From assembly GCA_920105625.2 (NCBI GenBank), contig OV050030.1, positions 352,284,425 through 352,348,424 on the forward strand: DNA of 64,000 nt. Reading direction: 5' to 3'. Position 1 is the first letter of the stretch. The number at the start of each line of letters is the position of its first letter. The notes below the pieces were generated by a model, which was not told where the DNA came from, did no database searches, and saw only the letters and a program-made list of their open reading frames with translations. Position numbers and translations under genes: made by a program. Below, in pieces: positions 11,927-23,775 of the stretch. Source of the stretch: Clusia tigrina. Its lineage: Eukaryota; Arthropoda; Insecta; Diptera; Clusiidae.

Positions 11927-12361
11927 AAAGCGAAATGTATGATCGCCATGTAATGATGGTCCCAATAAATTATATAGCGGTGCGAGAGCTAGCGCACAAT
12001 TTTAATCGGCGACTACAAGAGTACAGCCAAATATTTAAATGAGAAGCGATAACTTTGGTTTTCAGATCGAATCTGATTTATTGATAAAACCTTATCGCTA
12101 TTTATACTTTAATTTCTTATGTGCTAAGACTTAGTATATAATATGGTTCTTAATACATAAAGAGGGCTTTTGCAATGTAAGCGGAAAGTATCACGGTCAA
12201 TGCCAGCGTACATTCGTTCGAGGGCATTGAACATTAGAATGCAGCGTAATCAAAAATGTGCGCGCTGTTCGCGCTTCATAACGTGGACATTCTTATATGA
12301 GAGTTCGATGTACTTATGTTGGGTCTCCGCTCACATTGCAAGTGCCTACGCCGCGTATAGT
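11866..12361 (+). other. Unclassified insert in MdgC gag, left arm
   Basis: Separates the first MdgC zinc knuckle from a second (KCFSCNGSNHISNNCP, after 16966). It includes a 68-bp imperfect direct repeat (11866-11933 and 11982-12049, both starting GCGAGAGCTAGCGCACAATTT, period 116 bp). Non-coding DNA then continues through TGTAAGCGGAAAGTATCACGG. The same insert is on the right arm, so it predates the inverted duplication. It may be a solo LTR or other element remnant; I could not define ends. Confidence 0.55.
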
Positions 12362-12499
12362 TGTTTTTTTTTATTGAGGGGGAAAGCGTTAAGCCAATCA
12401 GTCAGTGTGGGACATCAAACCACTAAAACCTCCTCACTGTCGTGGTGGCAACCCTCCCGAGACCGCATAATGTGATTGCGTCGGGAGGCCGTCATTAGC

Positions 12500-14925
12500 A
12501 TTATTGCTCAATCGTCTGTGATTGTCAGTCTAAAACAAGTCCGCTGCTGAATGTCGCTTCGTGACGAAATTTCTGCTACATTTGCTACCTGCTGTTGACG
12601 CAGTAGCCGCTGTCGCATCTCTCTGAGATGCGTAATTTTTGCTCCTGCCCAGATGAGTGCTGCATAGAGCATCACGGAATCCGTTACCATCGCCAGAAGT
12701 TGTCTTCTTCCCTCACGTGGGCCTCCAATGTTTGGTAGAATCCGCGCAAGGGCGCCTTGAATTTTAGAGCCTTTTTTGAGTCAATGTTAACTCCAGGATA
12801 TTTAATGCTTGGTTGCGACATAATACGGTGATTACCGATGTCCACCACCATCTCCTCTCGCTTTTTCCGCGTTCTTATCAGTACAATCTCAGTTTTTTGA
12901 GCAGCAAGTTCCAGGTGCGCTGATTGGAGCCACCTACGCACCCTTGCGATCGCATCGTTACACACCACCTGCAAATGCTCAATATGTTTTACCACCACTA
13001 CCAATGCGATATCATCAGCATAACTAATAATATTAACGTTTTCCGGCATATTCAGCTCCGCTGTACATATCTTTCCACAGCATGGGCCCTAGTACCGATC
13101 CTTGAGGAACCCCACCGGTTATTTGGTATGCTTTTACGCCCCCCTCTGTCTCGTACAGTAGCACCCTGTTGTCGAGGTAGCTACCTATTATGCGCCGCAA
13201 TTATGTTGGTACTCCAAAAATCTCCAGAAACTGCATTATATGTCCCCAATTCTCAGAATTGAAGGCATTCTTGATATCTAGAGTGACCACCGCGCAGTAC
13301 ATTTTGGCGCCACCCTGCCATCTAGTGCCACTCGTCGCATCTCGAGCAATGTCTACTACCCCTCTGATCGCGTCGACTGTAGACGTCCCTTTCCGAAAAC
13401 CGAATTGTCGGTCGGAGAGCCCTCCTGGACTCTCGAATTTCTCCTGCAATCTTTCACAAACGATACGCTCTAGGATCTTTCCCACTGTATCCAGCATACA
13501 AAGTGGACGATAGGAGGATGCCTGATCCGGTGGCTTTCCGGGTATTAGCAACAGCACCAGCCTCTGCCGTTTCCACGCGTCTGGAAAAATGCCTTCGCTC
13601 AGACAGGCGTCATACAGCTTTGCGAACAGTTCTGGTCTCGCTCTTACCGCTGCCTTGAATGCCACATTTGGGACTCCATCCAAACCGGAAGACTTGTTAT
13701 CGTCGACCCGTGATATACTCGACAATACCTCATCGACAGTGACTATAGGTCCCCTCTGTACGTCTGGCGTCACGACGGCTCTCGTTTCGCTCTGTGGGGG
13801 GAAGAGCGTTACCTCTATACGTTGCATCAGCTCTGGGCATGTAGGCTGAGGCGCTCTGGGTCCCTTAACTTTGCGCATGACCGTTTTGTATGCTAGACCC
13901 CACGGGTCTTGGTCCGCACTCTCCTGCAACTCTCTGAAGCACTTGTTTTTGCTCTCTGTTATAGCTGCTTTCAGAGTTCTTCTGCGTACCTTGTATACTG
14001 CTTGATGTTTCTCGAAATTCGGTGTCGATCGAGATCCTTATTACGTCGTGATTGATAGCAGCTCTTCCGAATCGCAGCAATTTCATCGGTCCACCAGTAA
14101 ACGGGAGTCCTTGATGTATTGTTGGACCTTCGCGGCATCGCTGCATCACATCCTTAATGTACTTAGCGATTTCCGCAGCCATGGTGCTTGCAGTTTCGCC
14201 TTCAATAGACGCTGACTTCCAGATGAAGTCAAACGACTCCGCGTCGAACGCCCCCTTTCGCCAGCCAAATTTTTGCGCCTTACGCGTGTACTGCTTTGTT
14301 CTTCGCTCCATGTCTATTATAATGGCATTGTGATCGCTGCCCGTGTATATATCACTGACTTTCCAGCTTATTCGCAGTTGTGTCGTCGTATGATGGACCT
14401 GCCTCTTCCATTGTCGAATGTGTAGTGACCTGGCGCATTCAACAGTATTAATTCAAGAAGTGCGAAGCATTCTTCAACTAAGCGTCCTCTAGCATTTGTG
14501 TGGCTACTGCCCCAAGTCCGAGACCACGCGTTGAAGTCGCCTGCAATAATTATTGGGTGTTTGCCTTTCGCGTCTTCCATCAGCGATACCATCATTTCCC
14601 CGAACTGTCTCAGTGTCCAACTTTGAGGAGCGTAGCAGCTGAAGAGGTAAATGTTCTCCAGTTTCACCCAGGTATAACCGCTCTCTCTGGTTTCCATCTT
14701 GCTCTGAGGGGGGTCTCCCCAATGGACGCGGATGTAACAGGCAGATGGCTGCTCTGCCTGTTTCATCCGCGACCCAGTTTGGAGAATCCTTCCTTGCATA
14801 AGGTTCCGAAAGTAGCGCCACATCTGCCTTCACTTCATTTTTATTGTGCATCAGAAGATCCTGTGCAGCTTCACAATGATTTAGGTTGAGCTGAAGTGCT
14901 CTCATACCTTCTTCTTTTCCAATGC
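12500..14925 (-). pseudogene. R1G ORF2: endonuclease and reverse transcriptase, broken
   Basis: The endonuclease starts MRALQLNLNHCEAAQDLL and contains ADVALLSEPY and IIIAGDFNAWSRTWGSS. RT motifs are SSYRPLCMLDTVGKILERIV, RQFGFRKGTSTVDAI, VTLDIKNAFNSENW, TGGVPQGSVLGPM (about 13080-13125) and ISYADDIALVVVV (catalytic YADD, about 13010-13040). Frame changes occur near 14820, 14400, 13900, 13200 and 13050. After VTDSVMLYAALIWAGA the R1-type C-terminal zinc finger is not found. The R1-clade call rests on the endonuclease start and the three-knuckle ORF1. Confidence 0.87.
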
Positions 14926-16294
14926 CTCCTGGTGTCGTGGACATTTCATGCTGCCCGCTGGATGCGCCCCCTTGCACAAAGCGAACTTTGCTTCATTTTG
15001 GCAATTCGCAGCCATGTGGACAGTCTCGCCACACTTTCGGCAGAGTCCAGTTCGATCCGGCTCTTTGCATCCAGCCGCCTTGTGCCCATAGCCCCAGCAC
15101 TTATAGCAGCGTTGTGGCGTTACGATTTCTGTTAGTCGGCAGCTCGCCTATCCTACACGCAGATGTTTTAATCCCAGTGCCTTCTTGGCATCCTCCGCCG
15201 GTAGGCTTTAAAAGGCCGTCTGTGCACCACCATAGCCTCTTATCAAGCTTTCAATAGCTTCAACATCTGGGCGCCGTATGTTCGCCTGGTCTCGCAGTGC
15301 ATCGCAGATCTCTTCTTTCGAAGAGATATCCGCGACGAGTCCCTTACACTGTAGCGTCACCATGTGCGTGCGTACGTTCACTGTGGCTGCGTCCTTTACC
15401 ACGCTGTCAATGGCCGTCTTGTATGTGGCCGCGTTCACTTCTTTGGCTCTCTTCAGCTCTATGAGCAGTTCCCTTTTTTGCGTTCGGCGGATAGTCTTCA
15501 CAGCGTTATTCAGTGACTTCATCTGCTCACAATACTTTACGCTCCGTAAGATGTTGGCGTATGACATCGCTTAATTTTTCGCACTTATATTTATCGCATC
15601 TGTTTTTGGTCTAATGGTCCTAGACGTAGACTTCAATTTCTTCTGCGATTTCTTCTGCACCTTTATCCACTCTGCACTAGTGCTGGGTCGAGGCACTGCC
15701 GTAGCCTGTGTTTTTCAAGTCGGCACCTGTTTTGCTGTTGGTGATTTTGACCCTGATTCCGTCACCTTCGTTGTCAGCTTTAGTCCCTGCTGCTGCATTG
15801 GTCCACGGCTCTTTTTGGCTGCGGGAGCAATTACAGCGATGCCTTGCCCCTCCGTGGCCTTGGGACTAATGTTATCCTCCCGCAGGCGCTTCGCGGATTG
15901 CGCACACTTTGTCCACAGAGAAGGTTGCGTATCTCCGCTGGTCTCCTGTACAGCGTTACCTCTGCACTGCCACTGCCTCTCTTTTTTCTGGTACAGATCT
16001 TGAAACGTCTCGACCAGGCTGCTCATAGGCTGGTGAATGGATCTGCGGGGCGGGTTGCCAGCCATCATCGAAGCCAGCTTTTCAAGATTCTGGCCCAGTA
16101 AGGTGAACGGATCGCCCGTGCTCGCCTTACTCATCGTTTGTACATGCTCCATGCATGGGGGTGACGAGCTTGAACGCTCTTGCCCCGCATCAGGCACCAA
16201 TCTCTCCGGTGAGCGAGCTATTCTGGAGTTCTTTCCGAATGGGTCTTCGAGAACTGATTTTTCCGCCCCGAATCAGGCGACCGCTGGACACTCA
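14890..16294 (-). pseudogene. R1G ORF1 (gag-like), broken
   Basis: Begins MSVQRSPDSGRKNQ near 16294. It continues in shifted frames through 15715-16200 (basic, Ser/Pro-rich) and 15208-15567 (MSYANILRSVKYCEQM... with conserved VRTHMVTLQCKGLVADISSK). It ends in tandem CCHC knuckles (CYKCWGYGHKAAGC and CRKCGETVHMAANC, about 14960-15110), the standard RNA-binding end of R1-type ORF1 proteins. At least three frame changes interrupt it. Confidence 0.82.
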
Positions 16295-16513
16295 TAATCC
16301 GTTCGTTATTATGCGATAAATCCAGAATTTTGCAGTTTCTTTTTAAAGGTCGTTTCCACTCTGTAAATTGCTAACAGGAGAAAAAAGGGAAAAAAGGGTG
16401 AAAAGGGGAAAAAGGGGGGGGGGGGGGGGTAAATAAAAAGTAAAACACACTAAAAGCGATACTTATCTGCGTTTGGGGCGTTGGCAACACTTTTTATTTT
16501 TTTAATTTTTTGG

Positions 16514-16546
<33 letters not shown>

Positions 16547-16954
16547 TCTTCTGCTGTAGTGCACCACACAAACACACACTAAGTGCACAATTTCCAGTGC
16601 TCTCTCAATTTTCGGATAAGCCGATTGAGAGGCGGGGAATTGTTAAAACTGCCTAACGACGTGAAGGGCACTATGCAGGCAGAGATCGCTGCCGTTTTCG
16701 CTCTGCCGTACGGATAATCCGACGCACAACCAAAACTTCCGCAAATCACTGGCAGAAACAAAAAATGTATATGCCTTACTTTTCCCGATCGCGTCCACAA
16801 TTCACACTTGTCACTTTCACCGGACCGGGGTATGCTCTTTAGCTACCCTTTCCACGATTTCCACACGGATCTACCGTCTACAATTAGTAGATTTTCAAAA
16901 AATTTCGCACAGAAAAATTTGTTCAACCACTTCGATTCGACTCGCTCTCCTGTC
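16295..16954 (-). other. R1G 5' UTR with low-complexity tracts
   Basis: Contains a (G)16 run at 16414-16429 preceded by A/G-rich repeats, and a (CT)n tract around 16516-16543. No ORF. The G run is a likely spot for sequencing or assembly length error. Confidence 0.7.
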
Positions 16955-16965
16955 CCGCGTATAGT

Positions 16966-19150
16966 GTTGGCGTTTGTGTGTATATAGATAGTATATATGC
17001 TTTTCATACACTACAGTGTAAAGCACCAACAAAATGTTTTAGCTGTAATGGATCAAACCACATTTCGAACAACTGCCCTCAGAATAGCAAAGCAACTGAA
17101 ATAAAAGAAAATAAAACAAACGAAGTCAATATCGTCAATGTACACGAACGTCGCGAAAAAATGTTAAAGCAGATCAAAATAAACGATGAAAATTTATTTT
17201 GTTTAGTTGACAGCGGCGCAGAAATATCGGTTATGAATGAAAAAACTGCGAAAAGCAGAAACGCGGAATTAAGGGAATACGAAAACGGTGTGACGGGCAT
17301 AAGAAATGTTAAGGTAAAGGAATCAGCATTTTTGAAGCTGAAATTACTGTCGACAATTTCAAGTTTATTGTTATTCCGAACAATGTATCGATATATGAAG
17401 TCATCTTAGGCTTCGATTACATAGGCAAATGCAGTTACGATTATAGTGAAAAGGGGTTTACGTTCAAAAGTTTTCTCGATGACAGCTATGAACATTCAAT
17501 AACGAATATTATGATCAACAAAGAGAAATTTGAAGCGCCAATAAAACATCAGAAACAAATAGAAGAAATTGTGGAACAATAGAAACCTAACAAAGACGCG
17601 ATAAGCCTGATAAACAAGAAAATTATATTAATCGATGAACGAGTTATAAGACAAACACCGAGAAGATTGCCGTTGCCGGAGGAGAAGGCGGTAAGTGACT
17701 AAGTGGAAGATTGGCTAAAAAATGGAATAATAAGGCCATCAATCTCAGAATTTTGCAGTCGGGTAGTTGTCGCGAATAAAAAAGATGGAAGCAAGCGCGT
17801 CTGTGTCGATTATCGCGATCTTAATAAGCAGGTACAGAAGGACATATTTCCAGTGCCATTGATGGAGGAAGTGGTTGAATCGTTGGAGAGCGCAAGAATA
17901 TTTACCACATTGGACCTCGAAAACACATTCTTCCACGTCTCTATAAGCGAGAGTCCAAAAAATATACAGCGTTCATTTCGAGCGTTCATTTTTCAATTTA
18001 ACAGAGCATCTTTTGGCTTCTGTAATTCTCCAGCTATATACTTACGCTTTATAAATCACGTTTTTTGGAAATTAGTTCGTGCAAACATTATGCAGATGTA
18101 TATGGATAACGTAATTATTTATTCAAAGGATGAAGAAGACGGTATACGCAAGCTACGTGTGGTCTTGCAGTTAGCGGCGCAACATGGACTACGAATAAAA
18201 TGGAAAAAATTTAAGTTTTTACAAACGGAAGTCATTTACTTAGAACTAAGGATTAAAAATGGCGGCATATCTCCAGATGCTGAAAAATGTTTGGCAATAA
18301 AGAATTTTCCCGTGCCAAACAATATTAAGAAACTGCAATCACTCCTCGGACTCACAGGATATTTCCGTAAATTTGTAGAAAACTACGCAATAATAACGAA
18401 ACCGTTGACAGACCAGCTCAGAAAAAACTCAAAATAGGACAACCTGAAATAAACGCGATTGAAGAGATTAAGGATAAACTCACGAAACAGCCGGTTTTGA
18501 GAGTTTTCTCCCCGACAGCACCAGTAGAATTACATACAGACGCCTGGTTTTGGAACAATTTTACTCCAGAAGTTCGACGAAAAGTTACACCCGACTTATT
18601 TTTGGAGTAAGAAGTGTACGCCAGAAGAGAGCAAGCTTCATAGTCTCTATCTGGAGATTAAAGCAGCGTATTTAGCGGTACAAAAACTAAGGCATTATTT
18701 GAATAATTTATTACAGGACAGGAATACGATTGAACATAGAAAAGGTACCTCTATGAGACATGTGGACGCTCTGAGCAGAGCGCCATTAGGTATAGCGTTA
18801 ATTAACGAAGAAATAAGTGCTCGCTTACGTAAAGCACAAGCAACAGACGGATATTTCGTGGCGATCAGAAAAATTTTGGAGCTCACACAATATGAAAACT
18901 ACGTACTGAAAAATAACGTCTTGTTCAAAAACGTAAATGGTTTAATGCTTTTGGCAGTACCTCGGTTAATGGAAAACGAAGTCATCAAAAACGAACATGA
19001 AAAAGGCCATTTTGCGGCGGAAAAAACCATGAACACTTTGGAAAAGAAGTACTACCAGCGAAAAAAAGTGGAAACGGTAATTCAAAATTGCGTAAAATGT
19101 ATACTGTTTAATAAAAAGCTGGATAAACAAGAGGGTCATCTGAAAGTTAT
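16966..19150 (+). pseudogene. pol: MdgC left copy: zinc knuckle, protease, RT, RNase H, integrase start
   Basis: After R1G the MdgC frame resumes with knuckle KCFSCNGSNHISNNCP and protease LFCLVDSGAEISVM (about 17195-17235). Stops follow at 17580 and 17699, where the right arm has Tyr and Gln. RT (17703-18437) has VCVDYRDLNKQ, IFTTLDLENTFFH and MYMDNVIIYS, with the second catalytic Asp changed to Asn. RNase H fragments (LHTDAW, WSKKCTPEESKLHSLYLEIK) are split by frameshifts near 18540-18600. The frame at 18699-19140 has DALSRAP and an HHCC-type integrase N-terminus (HEKGHFAAEKT, CVKCILF). The integrase core is absent. Confidence 0.87.
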
Positions 19151-19200
19151 AAACCAAAATTATTTAACCGCAATCGTGAAAAATATCTGGAGAATATAGC
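19151..19200. other. Centre of the inverted duplication, with ErrB leader filler
   Basis: Between the two MdgC arms lies AACCAAAATTATTTAACCGCAATCGTGAAAAATATCT, which matches the ErrB copy 3 leader (about 60113-60150) and not MdgC. It looks like filler DNA captured at the junction. The MdgC minus-strand arm begins right after, near 19190. Confidence 0.7.
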
Positions 19201-20150
19201 TGGAGAATTACAGAAAACGTCTCTCGAAATGAACGCTGTATATTTTTTGGACTCTTCTGGTGAATATTTTTGCGCTCTCCAACGATTCAACCACTTCCTC
19301 CGTCAATGGCACTGGAAATATGTCCTTCTGTACCTGCTTGTTAAGATCGCGATAATCGACACAGACGCGCTTGCTTCCATCTTTTTTATTCGCGACAACT
19401 TCCCGGATGCAAAATTCCGAGTTTCATGGCCTTATTATTCCATATTTTAGCCAATCTTCCACCTGGTCACTTACCGCCTTCTCCTCCGGCAACGGCAATC
19501 TTCTCGGTGTATGTCTTATAACTCGTTCATCGATTAATATAATTTTCTTGTTTATCGGGCTTATCGCGTCTTTGTTAGGTTTGTATTGTTCGACAATTTC
19601 TTCTATTTGTTTCTGATGTTTTATTGGCGCTTCAAATTTCTCTTTGTTGATCATAATATTCATTATTGAATGTTCATACCTGTCATCGAGAAAACTTTTG
19701 AACGTAAACCCCTTTTCACTACAATCGTAACTTCATTTGCCTATGTAATCGAAGCCTAAGATGACTTCATATATCGATACATTGTTCGGAATAACAATAA
19801 ACTTGAAATTGTCGACAGTAATTTCAGCTTCAAAAATGCTGATTTCTTTACCTTAACATTTCTTATGCCCGTCACACCGTTTTCGTATTCCCTTAATTCC
19901 GCGTTTCTGCTTTTCGCAGTTTTTTCATTCATAACCGATATTTCTGCGCCGCTGTCAACTAAACAAAATAAATTTTCATCGTTTATTTTGATCTGCTTTA
20001 ACATTTTTTCGCGACGTTCGTGTACATTGACGATATTGACTTCGTTTGTTTTATTTTCTTTTATTTCAGTTGCTTTGCTATTCTGAGGGCAGTTTTTCGA
20101 AATGTGGTTTGATCGGTTACAGCTAAAACATTTTGTTTGTGCTTTACACT
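19190..20150 (-). pseudogene. pol: MdgC pol fragment, right arm (knuckle, protease, RT fingers)
   Basis: Contains the CFSCN-type knuckle near 20100, protease LFCLVDSGAEISVM (19756-20004 frame), then EQIEEIVEQYKPNKDA and SDQVEDWLKYGIIRP, where the left arm has stops. Next come NKKDGSKRVCVDYRDLNKQ and an RT region cut at the centre after a short internal deletion (about 19210-19235). A frame change lies near the YMKSS end of the protease frame. Confidence 0.82.
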
Positions 20151-20690
20151 GTAGTGTATGAAAAGCATAATGTATCTATTAACACACAAACGCCAACACT
20201 ATACGCGGCGTAGTCACATGCAATGTGAGCGGAGACCCAACATAAGTACATCGGACTCTCATATAAGAATGTCCACGTTATGAAGCGCGAACAGCGCGCA
20301 CATTTTTGATTACGCTGCATTCTAATGGTCAATGCCCTCGAACGAATGTACGCTGGCATTGACCGTGATACTTTCCGCTGACATTGCAAAAGCCCTCTTT
20401 ATGTATTAAGAACCATATTATATACTAAGTCTTAGCACATAAGAAATTAAAGTATAAATAGCGATAAGGTTTTATCAATAAATCAGATTCGATCTGAAAA
20501 CCAAAGTTATCGCTTCTCATTTAAATATTTGGCTGTACTCTTGTAGTCGCCGATTAAAATTGTGCGCTAGCTCTCGCACCGCTATATAATTTATTGGGAC
20601 CATCATTACATGGCGATCATACATTTCACTTTTCACTCAAATATCTGGCTGTACTCTTGAAGTCGCCGAATTAAATTGTGCGCTAGCTCT
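20150..20690 (-). other. Unclassified insert in MdgC gag, right arm
   Basis: Reverse complement of 11866-12361 plus the short stretch that R1G split on the left arm. It carries the same 68-bp direct repeat, whose CTCGC(A/G)CC starts lie near 20572 and 20690. This arm shows the uninterrupted GCCGCGTATAGTGTTGGCG sequence into which R1G went on the left. Confidence 0.6.
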
Positions 20691-21613
20691 CGCGCCATTA
20701 TACAAATCTGTGATCCCATCATTACAACAATAGCTCTTTTCATGTTTCGTAGAGCCGCAGTTAAGGCAATGGGCACGCTTTGTGCTTTAGTTGTTTTTTC
20801 ATGTTCCTTTTTAACGTGCTGTTCTTTTTGTTTCGTTTTATTTTGCGCCATCGACTCGTAAATTTCTAATTGTTTCCTAAGTTCTGTAAAGTTTTCCGCG
20901 GTGTAAAACAAAAATTTGTTTTCCGTTCTATCATTTATTCCATCTACTATGTAGCGTATTACCGATTTTTCGTCCAATTTCCCGAACGCACCTAGCCGTC
21001 GCATATGCAATATGTACTCATGCATACTTTCTTCGTTTTGCTTTTTCGTCTCTTGCATCTGCTTGTGAATATCCGCGATTATAAATTCGCGTTGAAACTC
21101 TTTTGTAACTTCTTCTCTCAGTGATTTATAATCGTGGGCATATACTGCATCGATAAAAACTTTTGCTGTTTTTGTCATTTTGCGTCTGGCAAAAACGTAT
21201 TTTTGACTTTCGCTCCACTTATACGCTATGGCACATTTTTCGAAATTGTTGAACCATTCCTCTATGCGCGTAGGTGATCTGCCATCAAATTCGGATATAA
21301 CGTCGTCGATGCTTTCTGTTGACATAGCCGCTTGCTGCTCCTCTTCCTTTGCAAATTTTAGTGTGAGAAGTCTAATCAATTCGCCCATTTCTGCCATTTC
21401 GCTGCTGCTTTTATCTCTTACCTTCGTTGTTGCCGTTGTTTCTGTGTTATTCTCCTTTGCACTTTCGTTATCGTTATTTGTACTTGCTGTAGTTATACCT
21501 TCCTTAGTTGTTTCGTTTTTAGCATTAAAAAAAATGTCACCTTCGTCGTCCTCTACTCGGGTTGACTTTGTCCTTGACTTTAAAAAGTACTCTTTTTGTT
21601 GTGCTATACTCAT
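20633..21613 (-). pseudogene. gag: MdgC gag, right arm
   Basis: 326 codons from MSIAQQKEYFLKSRTKS. The N-terminal 70 residues are acidic and Asn/Thr-rich. A capsid-like region follows: FDGRSPTRIEEWFNNFEKCA, RRKMTKTAKVFIDAVYAHD, SMHEYILHMRRLGAFGKLDE and RYIVDGINDRTENK. The last 60 residues are out of frame: the CCHC knuckle HCLNCGSTKHEKSYC is encoded one frame over. The product therefore ends in frameshifted sequence running into the insert. It is 143 codons longer than the left copy, which has an internal deletion. Confidence 0.88.
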
Positions 21614-21763
21614 TAAACCGAGTTCCGCGTTTGACCTTTAAAGTCCCGATTTTCCGAACACAGCACAACTTCTGCTGATCACGTATAAATTTTGACTTTT
21701 TACTTTTTTTTTGGAGCACGGGTTTCCTTCCACGTTTTACTTTTTTACGGTTCTTTTATTTCT

Positions 21764-21781
21764 CGGAAGGTTGAGCCCCCA
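21764..21781 (-). other. MdgC primer-binding site, right arm
   Basis: TGGGGGCTCAACCTTCCG on the minus strand, next to the LTR end; one base differs from the left copy. Confidence 0.65.
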
Positions 21782-22685
<904 letters not shown>

Positions 22686-22908
22686 AGGTACGTCAGCGGC
22701 GCAATTCAACGCCGCCAAAGCGACGAAAGTTACGCCAGCAACGCAACCAAACGCTGTACTAGTACTCTTTTCCAATATAAAATATGAATGTACGCAAAGG
22801 CGGAAATATATTAAGAAAAGAAACCCTCCACTTGCCGAAATGCTCCAACGTCCCCATACTCACATTTCAGTTAGTTCATTTTCTCTTTCTCACTATATTT
22901 GTGCAACT
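22686..22908 (+). repeat. ErrB copy 1 LTR, 5' half (interrupted by ErrA copy 1)
   Basis: Starts AGGTACGTCAGCGGCGC and is cut at GTGCAACT by ErrA. It shares GCTGTACTAGTACTC with the corresponding part of copy 3, whereas copy 2 and the solo LTR read GCTGCTTACTC. The last 5 bp, CAACT (22904-22908), are the ErrA target duplication. Confidence 0.88.
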
Positions 22909-23272
22909 AGTTAACACCCGGCTGAAGGATTTGCCTAAATGCGCACTCTGAAAACTGTCCTGTCAGCATTTGGGATGTTGTGAAACATTCCAATCGCATC
23001 ATCCAGCAGCCACAGCTATTGTAAACATTTAAGTGAGATATAAACACATAAGCGAGGTATTATAAACACTTACGAGTAAGCGAGGTTTCGTATAGCTTTA
23101 AGATACAATTGTCAAACAGTTCATAAGTAAACTCACAGTGAATGAGTTCATAAGTAAACTCACAGTGAATGAGTTCATAAGTAAACTCACAGTGAATAAG
23201 TTCATACGTAAACTTATAAGTGAAATAAAGTTTTATTTTTAAAAACCAAAACTTCACCAAAACATATTAATT
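22909..23272 (+). repeat. ErrA copy 1 5' LTR (364 bp)
   Basis: AGTTAAC...ACATATTAATT. Holds a 27-bp tandem repeat in its 3' half. Same length as the copy 2 LTRs (48694-49057 and 59257-59620). Confidence 0.92.
23118..23224 (+). repeat. 27-bp tandem repeat inside ErrA LTR
   Basis: Three full copies of AGTTCATAAGTAAACTCACAGTGAATG plus a degenerate partial fourth. Also at about 48903 and 59466 in copy 2. A FTYELIHCE-repeat ORF on the minus strand is a by-product. It could be a repeated regulatory unit of the LTR. Confidence 0.85.
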
Positions 23273-23288
23273 GGCGATCCTGCCAGGA
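23272..23288 (+). other. ErrA primer-binding site
   Basis: TGGCGATCCTGCCAGGA directly after the LTR. It resembles the tRNA-Arg-type sites of the 412/mdg1 group; the tRNA assignment is tentative. The same sequence occurs in copy 2 at about 49057. Confidence 0.65.
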
Positions 23289-23775
23289 GAAATAAATACA
23301 TACGGATATTTGACGAGTGCCATCCTGGGACCACAAATAAAAAACAACAAGTACCCACCACTTGGGGAAAAGGAATTTACAGCCCATATCATCGTGGGAT
23401 ATCAAAAAAAAAAAAAAGAATAAATAACACTTAAAGAAAACTTTATAAATCAAACGAATTTAATCTTGCGATTCCTAATTCAGGACCCTCCAAGATATAA
23501 CAAATTATAATTTAAATTTCAAATAAAACATCTTAATTAATAATAAATATTTTATAACAGAATTAATAATTTTGCGAATCTGTACTTCGGTATAAGTCAG
23601 ACCCTCCAGAATATAAAAAACAAAACATATAAAAAAATTATCCACAAACTAAATTCAGGACACCGCAAGGACACCGTAAGCTGAATAAAGTTAGGTTTAT
23701 ATATATACATATAAATAAGTATTATAGAGTGAGAAAAAATAAGTACAAAAGTGTTAAAAAGAGCTTTACATTGAG

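Larger units (their letters stand above)
10806..12361 (+). mobile_element. MdgC left copy, 5' portion (LTR part, PBS, gag)
   Basis: mdg3-like Gypsy element in plus orientation, the left arm of the inverted duplication. It continues after the R1G insertion at 16966-19150. Compared with the right arm it lacks the 5' half of its LTR and about 260 bp of gag. Confidence 0.85.
12362..16954 (-). mobile_element. R1G: R1-clade non-LTR retrotransposon inserted in MdgC left arm
   Basis: About 4.6 kb on the minus strand, flanked by the 11-bp direct repeat CCGCGTATAGT (12351-12361 and 16955-16965). The right arm (near 20200) shows the unoccupied sequence. It has a 5' UTR, an ORF1 with CCHC knuckles, and an ORF2 with AP endonuclease and RT. 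The 3' end is AATAAAAAAAACAA (a run of A). The region after the RT thumb is much shorter than usual, so an internal deletion removed most of the C-terminal domain. No site-specific 28S context is present, so it is not R1 itself. Confidence 0.88.

Noticed and set aside
16414..16429. (G)16 run as a G-quadruplex regulatory element
   Set aside because: A single homopolymer in a 5' UTR of a dead element is more likely slippage or sequencing error.
23118..23224. Regular repeats that could suggest a CRISPR-like array
   Set aside because: Units are contiguous with no unique spacers and lie in a eukaryotic LTR.
23060..23260. ORF with FTYELIHCE repeats on the minus strand of the ErrA LTR (also 48845 and 59408)
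   Set aside because: It translates the 27-bp LTR repeat in antisense; no start context or independent conservation.
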